Below the pieces are notes generated by a model. That model was given only the letters and a program-made list of their open reading frames with translations, ran no database searches and was not told where the DNA came from. 47,062 bases of DNA, taken from NCBI GenBank assembly GCA_002424045.1, contig DIPH01000019.1:1-47062 (forward strand), written 5' to 3'. Each line of letters begins with the position of its first letter. Within the stretch, counting starts at the first letter, position 1. The position numbers and the translations under genes are program-made. Source of the stretch: Firmicutes bacterium UBA5493. Lineage in GTDB: Bacteria; Bacillota; Limnochordia; Darwinibacteriales; Darwinibacteriaceae. Positions 34,153 to 43,251 of the stretch are shown piece after piece.

Positions 34153-35478
34153 CTATTGATTATATGCTTGATCCAGCAGAGACTGGACGATGGGTGCAAC
34201 TGCATCCATCTCACTCTTGGCACTTGTGGCCCCCATGGTGGCCTTGACCAAGGCTTCGTTCAGCTCCATGTCTAAACCAGGAATATTATCCCATAGTCTA
34301 GCTTTGTGTAGCATTTCCTTAATGGTCTCCAGAGAATCCCAATCCCTTACATAGGGCAAGAAATACTCCGCATACTCGTCTTCATAGGCATCCAGATCCC
34401 GATACTTGCCGCTGGTTTCAAAGAGCATATCCACCAACTGAACCAGTGCCTCAGGTTCTTGACAGGTGATGGGCAAGACAAACATCTCAAAACCCCACAC
34501 CGGGTTCACAAAATCATCAGCCTTGGGTCCCATGGGGAAGAAGACCCAGCCATAGTCAAAGTCAACCTGGTTAGCATGATCGGGCAAGCCATAGAGATCC
34601 AGACGGAACATGGCTACCTTGCCCTGGTTAAACTCTGCTCGAATATCGTATTTGTCCCCAACCATCACAGCACGGTGCACCTGATCGAGCTCTTTCCAAA
34701 GCTCAATGGCTTCAATGGCTTCAGGATCGTTCATGGCATAGACTGCTTTCCCGTCTACAAGCTTCATCATTCCGCCGCCATTAGCGTACGCTGCCATCTC
34801 CTGTTCTACCGGCCAGGGATCGAGGCGCGCGCCCACGCCGTAAACATCAATGACTCCGTCGCCATCGAGATCTTTCGTCAAGGCAATGGCCAATTCTTTC
34901 ATCGTATCCCAGTTCCATTTACCCTCATTTTGCAGTTCGTTGGGGGTAGGCAAACCGGCTTCGACGAATAGATCCCGGTTGTAAATCCAACCTTGGGCAG
35001 AGCCAATATCCATATTGCGCTGATAGCTACCGTTCACAGAGATACCATAGCTCTTACCCTGATAGCTGGAATACAATTCCCGCATGTTCGTATGGGATCC
35101 TGGCAAGTTGGCGTAGTAGTCTTCTGTCAAGACATCGTCTAGAGGGAGCAGACCACCGTTTCCTGCCAAAAGTGGGAGCCAGCGATTGGAGACATAAAGC
35201 AGATCGCCAAGTGGATCTCCTGCCACAATGCTGGTCAGAATGCGGTTTTCTGCACCATCCCATTCGATTTGGACAAACTCGATCTTTACATTAAAGGCTT
35301 CCTCCACTTTTTCCAAGCGTCCGCGCCCTTCGCCATCTGTAAAGTACTCCCTCATACCGTCTCCGACATGGCCCGCGATCTTGATGGTGCGACCGTTAAA
35401 GTCATACTCGGCACCCAAGACCGGCATACTCAACAATACAACAACCAAAAGCGTTAGAACTAAACTCTTCCTGTTCAT
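34153..35478 (-). CDS. Sugar ABC transporter substrate-binding protein (SBP family 1), second in operon
   Basis: This 441-residue protein has a signal peptide at residues 1-22 (VLG-AEYDF) and no lipobox. The mature protein begins YDFNGRTIKIAG, as in a large group of family-1 binding proteins, and has GDPLGDLLYVSNRWLPLLAGNGGLLPLDDVL near residues 87-117, a WIYNRDLFVEAGLPTP motif near 166-181, and a DLDGDGVIDVYG calcium-type loop near 205-216. It follows the MalF/MalG-like pair encoded at 35544-37335 and should deliver substrate to it. The ligand is unknown. Confidence 0.9.
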   Translation of the reverse strand: MNRKSLVLTLLVVVLLSMPVLGAEYDFNGRTIKIAGHVGDGMREYFTDGEGRGRLEKVEEAFNVKIEFVQIEWDGAENRILTSIVAGDPLGDLLYVSNRWLPLLAGNGGLLPLDDVLTEDYYANLPGSHTNMRELYSSYQGKSYGISVNGSYQRNMDIGSAQGWIYNRDLFVEAGLPTPNELQNEGKWNWDTMKELAIALTKDLDGDGVIDVYGVGARLDPWPVEQEMAAYANGGGMMKLVDGKAVYAMNDPEAIEAIELWKELDQVHRAVMVGDKYDIRAEFNQGKVAMFRLDLYGLPDHANQVDFDYGWVFFPMGPKADDFVNPVWGFEMFVLPITCQEPEALVQLVDMLFETSGKYRDLDAYEDEYAEYFLPYVRDWDSLETIKEMLHKARLWDNIPGLDMELNEALVKATMGATSAKSEMDAVAPIVQSLLDQAYNQ

Positions 35479-35543
35479 GTAGATACCTCCTGTAATTTGG
35501 TGTTCGTCCTTGTTCCATCATTACCCTTGAGCTAAACACCCCC

Positions 35544-36455
35544 TTAACCGACCAGACCAGTCTTTTCAATACTCTCGATAAAGTATCTCTGCAGGAATGC
35601 ATACAAGAACAAGACTGGCAGAATATACAAGAGCATTCCCGCGTTGTTCACCAGTTGAATGTAAGTGCCTTCCACCGCCTTATTGGCCCAGGGATAATTG
35701 AACTGGGAATTGATGCGCAGTAAAGCAATTTGCAAAAGATTGCGCCCTTGCAAAAAGAGATCGGTATAAAACAGATCGTTCCAATGCCAGACAAAGGAAA
35801 ATAAGAATACGATCACGGCAATGGGCGTAGCGTTGGGCAGCATAATCCGCAAGAACGTTTTCAAATGACCGGCACCATCCACATAGGCCGCTTCCTCCAG
35901 GCTGGTAGACATACCCCGGAAGAAATTGCGGGTGATAAAGATAAAAAGTCCGCTCCTCTTGGCTGTCCCCGTTAGGGCCATGAGGACCATAGGCCAGAAA
36001 CTCCCAATTAAGTTCACCCCCGGCTCCGGTAAGAGGCCAAAGAGGTCAAAATAGCGAAAGTTCAAAAAGAGTGGCACCATCACCATCTGGGGTGGAATAA
36101 TAATCGACAGGATCACCAGGCCGAAGACAAGATTCGATCCAGGATAGCGCCAGCGGGCAAACCCATAACCAATGATCATGGTGGAGGCCAGTTCAAGTGT
36201 GCCCAAAAGGAGGGTGACCCCAAGGGTGTTGATCAGTGCCTTGGAATAATCCAACATCTCCCAGGCCACCTGGAAGTTGATCTTGGTAATATTACGGGGA
36301 ATCCAGTTAACCGTGAGATCAAAGAGATCATCTGGATGCATCACCGCAAAAGATATTTGGCGCAGAAGGGGATAGAGAATAATGAACCCGATGCCCACAA
36401 TCAAGCCATAGCGAATTAAGTGCCAGAGCCCATTTTGAAGTCTATCAAGTCTCAT
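35544..36455 (-). CDS. Sugar ABC transporter permease, MalG-like (second set)
   Basis: This 303-residue permease has six membrane segments and the CUT1 coupling loop EEAAYVDGAGHLKTFLRIMLPNATP near residues 190-215. I set the start at ATG 36455, behind GGGGGGTG; a TTG at 36476 would extend it by seven codons. The first codons overlap the MalF-like gene by 11 bases. It shares the operon with a separate MalFG pair at 42339-44139. Confidence 0.9.
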   Translation of the reverse strand: MRLDRLQNGLWHLIRYGLIVGIGFIILYPLLRQISFAVMHPDDLFDLTVNWIPRNITKINFQVAWEMLDYSKALINTLGVTLLLGTLELASTMIIGYGFARWRYPGSNLVFGLVILSIIIPPQMVMVPLFLNFRYFDLFGLLPEPGVNLIGSFWPMVLMALTGTAKRSGLFIFITRNFFRGMSTSLEEAAYVDGAGHLKTFLRIMLPNATPIAVIVFLFSFVWHWNDLFYTDLFLQGRNLLQIALLRINSQFNYPWANKAVEGTYIQLVNNAGMLLYILPVLFLYAFLQRYFIESIEKTGLVG

Positions 36456-37335
36456 AGTGCACCCCCCGCCCTGCAAAAAATCCTGTGATCGCTAGAATCA
36501 CAACGATGATACTGAAATAAAACCAGGACATGGCGGTACTGACCCCAAAACCTGCTCCAGCCCAAGCTGTCTCTTGGATCAGCTCTAGGAGCCGATTGTC
36601 CGGCGCCGTAAAGGAATCCACTATGGTATAGACTACATTGACTAGCATCAAGGGGGAGATCAACGGAAAGGTGATTTTCCAGAAAGACTCCCAGGCCGTA
36701 GCCCCTTCCATATCAGCTGCTTCATAGAGTGATCGGGGAATGGATTGCAGGGCGGCCAAGAAAATTAAGATCTGAATGCCCGAGGAGCGAATGATCACCG
36801 GTACCTGATTAATGGCCTCAAAAATGAAGTTCACAAAGGCCAAGGGCAGCTTTAAACTGACTAAGGACTCCCGAATCACACGGAGTGGAATCAAACCCGA
36901 TTCACTCAGACTCATGGCCTGCTGCATATAATCGGCCTGTTGCATCTTGAGGGTAATCTCAGCCCCCATGACCACAGGAAGGAAGAAGATCACCCTGGCC
37001 AGGGTACGCCCGGGAAACCTCTGGTTGAGTAAGTTGGCTGCGAAGAAACTGAAGACCAAGATCACGGGAATGCGAGCGGCCATGGTCACCACCGTTTCCA
37101 TAAAGACCTGCCTGAATTTGGCATCCACCAGCAAAGCATGGCGATAGTTCTGAAGACCCACAAAATCCAGGACATACCCTGTGGGAACAATGGTCAGTTT
37201 ACTCACGCTAAAAATGATCGACTGGATAAAGGGCCAGGCCAAGAAGGCCCCAAACCCCAAAATGAAAGGCAGGGTAAATAACAAGCCCAGCAAGCTCTTC
37301 TGCGTCTTTAGACTCAGTCTCCGAGATCTGCGCAT
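36445..37335 (-). CDS. Sugar ABC transporter permease, MalF-like (second set)
   Basis: This 296-residue permease begins TQKSLLGLLFTLPFILGFGAFLAWPFIQSI, a common start for the UgpA/LplB group, and has the coupling loop YEAADMEGATAWESFWKITFPLISP near residues 205-229. An unusual soluble insert of about 60 residues (ITLKMQQADYMQQAMSLSES onward, near 120-180) extends the periplasmic loop compared with the other two MalF-like proteins in this window. It begins one base after the DUF5696 gene stop. Confidence 0.9.
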   Translation of the reverse strand: MRRSRRLSLKTQKSLLGLLFTLPFILGFGAFLAWPFIQSIIFSVSKLTIVPTGYVLDFVGLQNYRHALLVDAKFRQVFMETVVTMAARIPVILVFSFFAANLLNQRFPGRTLARVIFFLPVVMGAEITLKMQQADYMQQAMSLSESGLIPLRVIRESLVSLKLPLAFVNFIFEAINQVPVIIRSSGIQILIFLAALQSIPRSLYEAADMEGATAWESFWKITFPLISPLMLVNVVYTIVDSFTAPDNRLLELIQETAWAGAGFGVSTAMSWFYFSIIVVILAITGFFAGRGVHYET

Positions 37336-37336
37336 C

Positions 37337-40177
37337 TTAGTTCACTCCCCTCAAGCGCACAAATGTTCGCGCTGGAATGACAGTATCTGCATATTCCCCA
37401 TCGTTAGATCCAAAGTTAACCACAATCACATCGCCACCCTTAAAGGTTGTCACAGATAAATCTGGACTCACTTGACAAAACTCCTCAATGGGCTCTGCGC
37501 CCAAGTCTCCCAGCTGGGCTTGGTACTCTTGGTAAATCCGGACCCCTGCCTTGAGCCACTGTTCTTTCTGCACGCTTAAAAGCTGGGCATACTCCGTCTC
37601 CTTGAGGATCGCTGGATCTTCCCAAATCAGCTTGAAATAAAGGCCGCTGGCGGTTTGGGCTGACCGTAGGATGCTTTCCTCAAGGTTTACAGCAAGATTC
37701 AAAGGCTCTCCACTATAGTCCACAAAGCCATGGAGCACCATCTGCATGAAAGGCACCTCAGCATCGGTCAGATTATAGCCCGTGCTTGTTTGAGGAACAT
37801 TCAAGATGGAACTGACATAGCCCAAAGCTAAGGCATTGCCCCCATCTACCTGCAGTTGCAGACCCTCACCGGCAAGTTTAGCCAGTTCTTCTTCGATCGC
37901 CTTTGCAGCCTGGGCTCTGTCGACCAGGCGAGTGTCGCTTCGCTGGAGATCAGAGTGGACCTCCTGACCGAAGCTAGGCAGAGCCAAACCTCCCAAGGCT
38001 AAGGGGTGAAAGTCTTGCATAAAGTTCTCCACTAAGTCAGGTAACACCCGGGTAGATAAGGCGTAGCGCAGGGGCTGCGCCAGAGCCCTATTTGTCACCG
38101 GATCAAACTCTGGGAGGGTGGCATAAAGTCCGTGTACTGCCCGGGCCGCATCTCGGCGGGCGTAAAAGCCCTGCAAAATCCCTGAACGCTGTACCTTGAG
38201 AAATTCGGCGGCGGGATAAAACGTCACATCCTTTTCTCGCAAGAACTCCCCTAAGGCCATCAGCCCCTTACTGTCGCCGAGTCCCGGAGCCAGTTGCACC
38301 CCCGCTGGGTAGCGATGATGAATTCCTCCACTGAGCCAGCCTGCATAGCGCAGGCTAAGATTTTTAATCCCGGCGTCCCAGAGTTCTTCCACCATGGCCT
38401 GGGCCTGGGCAAAGGTTGTTAAGGGAAGCTGCACCTCTCGAGCCACGCCCATAATGGGCTGGATCTTAGGCACCACCCCCATGACTTCCAAGAAGAAGGG
38501 TATCCCCTGCCCCTTAGTGAGGGGATTCAGCACGCCTCTATCGATCAAGTATTTTTGGTATCGGCGGGCCATACCGCTGTAGGTGGCATCGCAGCCCGAG
38601 AGAAACTCATAGCGCACCGTGAGATTCCCTTGATGGGCTCTGGTCTGGTAGAGATTAATCTGCGTAAATTGATCTAAACGTCGCGAGCTCTTAGGGATGG
38701 TTTGAAAAGCCGCGTAAGCTACATTATACGCTGAAGAAGGTCTGGCAATATCTGCCCTGATCTGGGCCAAAGCTTCCCCTTGTTCAATCACAGCTAAAAA
38801 CGCCTGATCGCCGCGCTTCATTCCAAAAATGGGAAAGTGGTTGGTTTCTTTAGCATAGGGAAGCCGCTCTTCTAGGGGCAGAGCTCCGTCCCACCCGTAC
38901 ACAGGCTCACTATAGAGGGTTTGGTCGACTTTACCATTGTTCAGGTAGATCAAGGCGCCGCTACCGTCGGGGACAAAGACATAGCCTTCTTCCGTTCCAT
39001 CTGCTGCTCCGAAGAACCGCAGCAAAGCAATACTTGTTAAGGGACAGGAAACCAGCTCTCTACTATGATCATATTCCAAAATTTCTTCTCCCGGGGCTGC
39101 ATCCCACATCACCGTGTAGGCTGTAGGCTGATCTTGGGGATAGACCACCTCATGCATGGGAATTTGCACAAGGAGGCTCTCTCCTTCCAAACGGTATTCC
39201 ACCGGCACAAAGAAGCGTTCCACCAAGGGAACCGGGGGATCCAGACGGTTGGCCACATGATCAAGGGCCAAATCGGAAACTTCATAGTCAATTTTCTGGA
39301 AAATTCTCTGTAGCTGATCCTGCAAGAGGGGTGCCAAGCGACCCAAAAGGTAACTAGGTTCTTCAGCCAGGTGGGCAAAGTCCTCTGGCGTCAAATCACT
39401 CGCGGTAGTGACATCCCTGCGGTAACCCGTGGAGCGCTCCCCTTCGCTACTCCCCAAGAGATATCCCGTAAATTTTTCTAGTAATCCATAGAGCACATCC
39501 ATGCGCCTGTTGGCAATCTCTTCTTCGAGCTTGCGTAACTGACTTGCCTCAACCGTCTGCTCAGCCTGGTTCAAAAGGAGTAGATAATCTTCCGTGAGGG
39601 GCGCAATAATCAACTCTCCAAAGAGCTTTTGCTCCAAGGTGCGAGCTGCACCTGTCACCCTGAGTTCAAAGGGGTAGGGCTCTCTGATCTCAATCGGTGT
39701 GTAATAGCGGAGCAAGGTCACTTGTTCACCTGGAGAGACCTGGCTGAGAATGTCCCTTTCAAAGCGCTCGGCCTTGACCATCTGGGGTAAACCCAGGGCC
39801 CTTGCATCGTACTGGGAACCCAAAAGGTACTCCACCCTCACCCCATTTTCTAGGGGGATGATCTGGACCTGCCCCAGCTGGACGCTATGGGTGTGGCTAT
39901 TCATCAGCTTATCAGGGCTCGTGGGCGCGTCATAGCGAATCTGCACCACATCATGGCCCATTCCCTGACGCATATTGCGCCCCTGGGGATTAGAAAACCA
40001 CAGCGCATCTGCCCCTTTATCCCAGAGGGCAATTTCTGTTGTCTCAGGATGAATGTACAGAGCTAAATGGGCATTTTCCGCCACCAATCCCATTTCAGAC
40101 GGTAGGTTAGCGCCGCAGAAGGAAGTCCAGAAGAAAATGCATCCAATGGCCAGGGCTAATCGAGCTAAGGCGCGCAT
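37337..40177 (-). CDS. DUF5696 family secreted protein
   Basis: This 946-residue exported protein (signal peptide about residues 1-23) belongs to the DUF5696 group found near sugar ABC transporters in Paenibacillus and relatives. The first half is beta-rich with FSNPQGRNMRQGMGHD near residue 60 and a FVPDGSGALIYLNNGK motif near 400. The middle (about 560-800) looks like a TIM-barrel glycosidase region: LWDAGIKNLSLRYAGWLSGG near 600 and strand-like FYPAAEFLKV. The C-terminus closes with a small beta domain. No function is established for the family. The gene lies between an NHL-YIP1 membrane protein and a MalFG pair, which supports action on an extracellular glycan feeding the transporters. 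A near-perfect TAGGAGGTGA precedes ATG 40177. Confidence 0.82.
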   Translation of the reverse strand: MRALARLALAIGCIFFWTSFCGANLPSEMGLVAENAHLALYIHPETTEIALWDKGADALWFSNPQGRNMRQGMGHDVVQIRYDAPTSPDKLMNSHTHSVQLGQVQIIPLENGVRVEYLLGSQYDARALGLPQMVKAERFERDILSQVSPGEQVTLLRYYTPIEIREPYPFELRVTGAARTLEQKLFGELIIAPLTEDYLLLLNQAEQTVEASQLRKLEEEIANRRMDVLYGLLEKFTGYLLGSSEGERSTGYRRDVTTASDLTPEDFAHLAEEPSYLLGRLAPLLQDQLQRIFQKIDYEVSDLALDHVANRLDPPVPLVERFFVPVEYRLEGESLLVQIPMHEVVYPQDQPTAYTVMWDAAPGEEILEYDHSRELVSCPLTSIALLRFFGAADGTEEGYVFVPDGSGALIYLNNGKVDQTLYSEPVYGWDGALPLEERLPYAKETNHFPIFGMKRGDQAFLAVIEQGEALAQIRADIARPSSAYNVAYAAFQTIPKSSRRLDQFTQINLYQTRAHQGNLTVRYEFLSGCDATYSGMARRYQKYLIDRGVLNPLTKGQGIPFFLEVMGVVPKIQPIMGVAREVQLPLTTFAQAQAMVEELWDAGIKNLSLRYAGWLSGGIHHRYPAGVQLAPGLGDSKGLMALGEFLREKDVTFYPAAEFLKVQRSGILQGFYARRDAARAVHGLYATLPEFDPVTNRALAQPLRYALSTRVLPDLVENFMQDFHPLALGGLALPSFGQEVHSDLQRSDTRLVDRAQAAKAIEEELAKLAGEGLQLQVDGGNALALGYVSSILNVPQTSTGYNLTDAEVPFMQMVLHGFVDYSGEPLNLAVNLEESILRSAQTASGLYFKLIWEDPAILKETEYAQLLSVQKEQWLKAGVRIYQEYQAQLGDLGAEPIEEFCQVSPDLSVTTFKGGDVIVVNFGSNDGEYADTVIPARTFVRLRGVN

Positions 40178-40188
40178 GGTTTCACCTC

Positions 40189-42321
40189 CTACAATCTCAG
40201 TATAAGCTCGGCATAGACCGAAGAAACAAATCCTGCCACCACATTCAGTACATTAACAAATAACAAACCAAGGAAGAGCACGATGCCAATTCCCACAATG
40301 GTCAAAAGACAGGTCCAAGAATTCTTTGCTGTGTCGTAATCATGAATGGTCATGGTCCCGATAAAGATCAGGCTCGCCGTCCAGAGGGTGGCTGTAATTC
40401 CTAAGAAGTGATAAAAGATCCCCTCCTGGAGAGTCAAATAATTGCTGACTACAGTCAACGGAAGGTTGATTACCACAAAGGGAGTTAAGGCATAGCAAGT
40501 GGCAATCACGATGTCTTTCAAGGTCCCCTTGCCATCCATCAAGGTCGTTAAAGCCCAGTTGACTATGGCCCACAAAAAGAAAGGCACCAGGACACTAATT
40601 ACTTCCACCACGATGTTGAGCTGCGAGAGATCCCGGGGATTAAAGATAAAGCCGGTATACTGGCGCATCACCACATGGGTGACAGCCACTAGGCCCAAAA
40701 TGCTGAGGGCTGCTCCCATGGTGCCTCGTTTTTCGTGCTTGAGATCCCAAAACCCGTCAAAAGGGTGGAAGATCACATGTTTGGCATAGGTCAAACTCGC
40801 CCAATAACCCTGGGAATTTCGCACTGGGCCAGAGCCCGTGGCTGCGACCTCACTCTGCTGCTCTACGCCTGGCCTCAGGGCCTTTAGGCGCGGCCTCAGC
40901 TTAACCCAAGCCACAATTGCTGCCATCAGAGCAAAGATACCGAGCATTACGTTTCCGAAGGATGCAGCCATAACTTCCCGGCGATAGAGGGCAAAGGCCG
41001 TGGAATACTGGGGACGGTTGTTCCCCAAGCAAAAGTTCATCATGGCATCCGCGAAGCAATCTTGGCGCAGAAGAGCTGTTCCAATTCCCGTATAGGCCAT
41101 ATCAAAGTTGAAGTTGTGCTGCAAAACCTCAGCCCAAAGCTTGGCGGAACTCTCGTACTCTCCCCCCTGGTAGTGACCAATGGCTGCATGAATCAGCTTT
41201 CCATACGTTGTTGGCTCATAGACCAAGATGCGATTGCCACCGCGGTCCACAAGCAGAATTCTGTCCTCCAAAACATCTAAGGCCACAGGGACCTTTAGGG
41301 TATCGCGGGTGCTCCCCAAACCTCCAAAGACGTAGAGAAGGTGCCCGTCACTTTCGTAGGTAAACACCCGCCCCCGCTGGCGATCTAAGACTGAATAGAG
41401 GCCATTTTCTCGGGCCACAATGTCCACAAAAGAAGAGGAACGGATCGTTTCAGAGAGACGGTATTCTTCTGCAGTAGGGACATCGCCAATGGGCTCAAAA
41501 AAGCCATTCCTACGAAGAACATCGGTGCCACTGGGATTCAGGCGCCGCACCTGGTTATGCTCTGCCACGCAGAGGAATCCCCGTTCGTCTAGATCCAAAG
41601 CACTATACTCCGTAGGCAGAAAAAGGGCCATACGGCTGCGCTGTTCCTTGGTGGCAATGCTGGCCCAGAAGCGCTCCAAGATAGTGGGTCGCACCAAGGG
41701 TGCCCCAAGAAAGCCGCGAAAATTGCCGTCCACATCAAACTCGATCAGACCATCATAAATCCCATCCGCTAAGACGTAAATGCGTCCGCCTTGGTCCACC
41801 GCAACCTTAAAGGGCCGGTAGTTAAAGCCTTCTGGAAGGGCTCCTTTAAGGTCAGTCTGGGGAGGACCAATCACTCGCACGAAATCTCCGGACGTTGTGA
41901 GCTCCACCAAACGGGCATTGTCCCTGTCGGCAATATAGAGACGCCCACGCTCCGTGACATAGAGGGCTACAGGTGCGTTAAAGGAGTGCCACACACCTTC
42001 CATCTCGAAGCCCTCCATCACCTGGATCAACTGGAAGTTGCCATTGAGCTTCAAGATACGGTTGTTGCCGGTATCAGCGATGAAGATGTCCCCTGTCTCA
42101 GCCACCGCCAGATCTCGGGGTTCCCTGAGGGGGGTTGTTCCCAATGAGGAACCGTCGACCACAACGTCCAGGCTGTAAGCTTGGGCTGCGGGTACGGGGT
42201 TTCCGTAGTAGTCAAAAGTGTAGCTAGCCACAGGAGCAGCTACAGCCACTGCACTTGCGCCAGATAGAAGCGCCAGAGCCAACAGACACCAGACCAAATT
42301 GCGCACACAGATACTGCACAC
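40189..42321 (-). CDS. NHL-repeat protein fused to a YIP1-type membrane domain
   Basis: This 710-residue protein has a signal peptide (about residues 1-29), then NHL beta-propeller repeats from about 60 to 380; recurring units are LREPRDLAVAETGDIFIADTGNNRILKL, APVALYVTERGRLYIADRDNARLVEL and PVALDVLEDRILLVDRGGNRILVYEP. A helical TPR-like stretch follows (390-450), then a membrane anchor (about 463-485), a short cytoplasmic linker, and a YIP1-like domain (about 520-710) with five hydrophobic segments. The propeller would face outside and the YIP1 part span the membrane. It may scaffold or sense ligand next to the two sugar transporters; no function is established. The start is GTG 42321 behind GGGGAAGG. 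Confidence 0.82.
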   Translation of the reverse strand: MCSICVRNLVWCLLALALLSGASAVAVAAPVASYTFDYYGNPVPAAQAYSLDVVVDGSSLGTTPLREPRDLAVAETGDIFIADTGNNRILKLNGNFQLIQVMEGFEMEGVWHSFNAPVALYVTERGRLYIADRDNARLVELTTSGDFVRVIGPPQTDLKGALPEGFNYRPFKVAVDQGGRIYVLADGIYDGLIEFDVDGNFRGFLGAPLVRPTILERFWASIATKEQRSRMALFLPTEYSALDLDERGFLCVAEHNQVRRLNPSGTDVLRRNGFFEPIGDVPTAEEYRLSETIRSSSFVDIVARENGLYSVLDRQRGRVFTYESDGHLLYVFGGLGSTRDTLKVPVALDVLEDRILLVDRGGNRILVYEPTTYGKLIHAAIGHYQGGEYESSAKLWAEVLQHNFNFDMAYTGIGTALLRQDCFADAMMNFCLGNNRPQYSTAFALYRREVMAASFGNVMLGIFALMAAIVAWVKLRPRLKALRPGVEQQSEVAATGSGPVRNSQGYWASLTYAKHVIFHPFDGFWDLKHEKRGTMGAALSILGLVAVTHVVMRQYTGFIFNPRDLSQLNIVVEVISVLVPFFLWAIVNWALTTLMDGKGTLKDIVIATCYALTPFVVINLPLTVVSNYLTLQEGIFYHFLGITATLWTASLIFIGTMTIHDYDTAKNSWTCLLTIVGIGIVLFLGLLFVNVLNVVAGFVSSVYAELILRL

Positions 42322-42338
42322 TGCCTTCCCCCCTTCCC

Positions 42339-43202
42339 CTATTCTTTCAAGCCAGAGGTACCCATGGTTTGCACCACGCTACGCTGGTTGATCACAAACA
42401 CCGTAACCGGAACTAGCATCATCACTAAAGCCACCGCAGCTCCAACTCCCGCCCGAGCAATACCGCCAGATACGATCTGGTTGAGTGCATAGGGCAGAGT
42501 TTTGAGATTCTCACTGTAGATAAAACTGCTCCCCGTATTCCCCCATAGACTCTGGAACGAAAGGATGATCAGGGTGAGCCAGGCTGGCCTAACCGTTGGC
42601 ATGGCCACCTGCCAAAAGACCACAAACTCACTGGCCCCATCAATGCGGGCTGCTTCTAAGAGGCTGTCGGGGACCATTTGGTCCATGAATTGCTTCATCA
42701 AGAACAGTCCCAAGCTCGAAGCCCAGGCTGGCACTATAACGGCAGAGTAGCTGTCAATCCAGCCTAAAAAGGAGATGGTGAGGTAATTGGGAATGGCCGT
42801 CACTTCCGGGGCAAACATCAAAGAAAGAACGATGAGACTAAAGATCACCCGGGAACCGGGAAAGCGATGCTTGCTAATGGCAAAGGCACAGAGGGAAGCA
42901 AGCAACACATGCCCCGCCGTTCCAAAAGCGGTGATAATCAAGGTATTCAAGAAATAGCGGGAGATGGGAACCCAAGAATCGGCCATAAGGACCGCGAGAT
43001 CTTTGAAGTTATCCAGGGTTGGGTTACGCACGAAAAACCGCGGTGGAAAGAGAAACAGCTCGTTTAAAGGCTTAAAGGCGCTACCGATTACATAAACCAT
43101 GGGTAATGCCATAAAGGCACCCAAGATCACTAGCATCACTAGGGCTGCAAAGTCGCCCCCCGGCGAACGGGTCACTCTCTTGCGATAAAGTGGCAGTTTC
43201 AC
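42339..43202 (-). CDS. Sugar ABC transporter permease, MalG-like (first set)
   Basis: This 287-residue permease has six membrane segments and the coupling loop EAARIDGASEFVVFWQVAMPTVRP near residues 180-205. The start is GTG 43202, seven bases after GGAGG (43210-43214). A frame from 43364 would add 54 codons of poor sequence overlapping the previous gene by 113 bases, so I reject it. It pairs with the MalF-like protein encoded just upstream, and the GAATAG end is followed 17 bases later by the NHL-YIP1 gene. Confidence 0.9.
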   Translation of the reverse strand: MKLPLYRKRVTRSPGGDFAALVMLVILGAFMALPMVYVIGSAFKPLNELFLFPPRFFVRNPTLDNFKDLAVLMADSWVPISRYFLNTLIITAFGTAGHVLLASLCAFAISKHRFPGSRVIFSLIVLSLMFAPEVTAIPNYLTISFLGWIDSYSAVIVPAWASSLGLFLMKQFMDQMVPDSLLEAARIDGASEFVVFWQVAMPTVRPAWLTLIILSFQSLWGNTGSSFIYSENLKTLPYALNQIVSGGIARAGVGAAVALVMMLVPVTVFVINQRSVVQTMGTSGLKE

Positions 43203-43251
43203 AATCTTTCCTCCTTTCAGCCCGAACACCTCAACCTCGACCTCTCGACCT

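Noticed and set aside
34459..34971. A 170-codon plus-strand frame
   Set aside because: It is antisense to the middle of a clear family-1 binding protein, and its sequence has no recognisable domain.
36445..36476. TTG 36476 start of the second MalG-like permease
   Set aside because: ATG 36455 lies directly behind a G-rich binding site and gives the usual permease N-terminus, so the seven extra codons are not needed.
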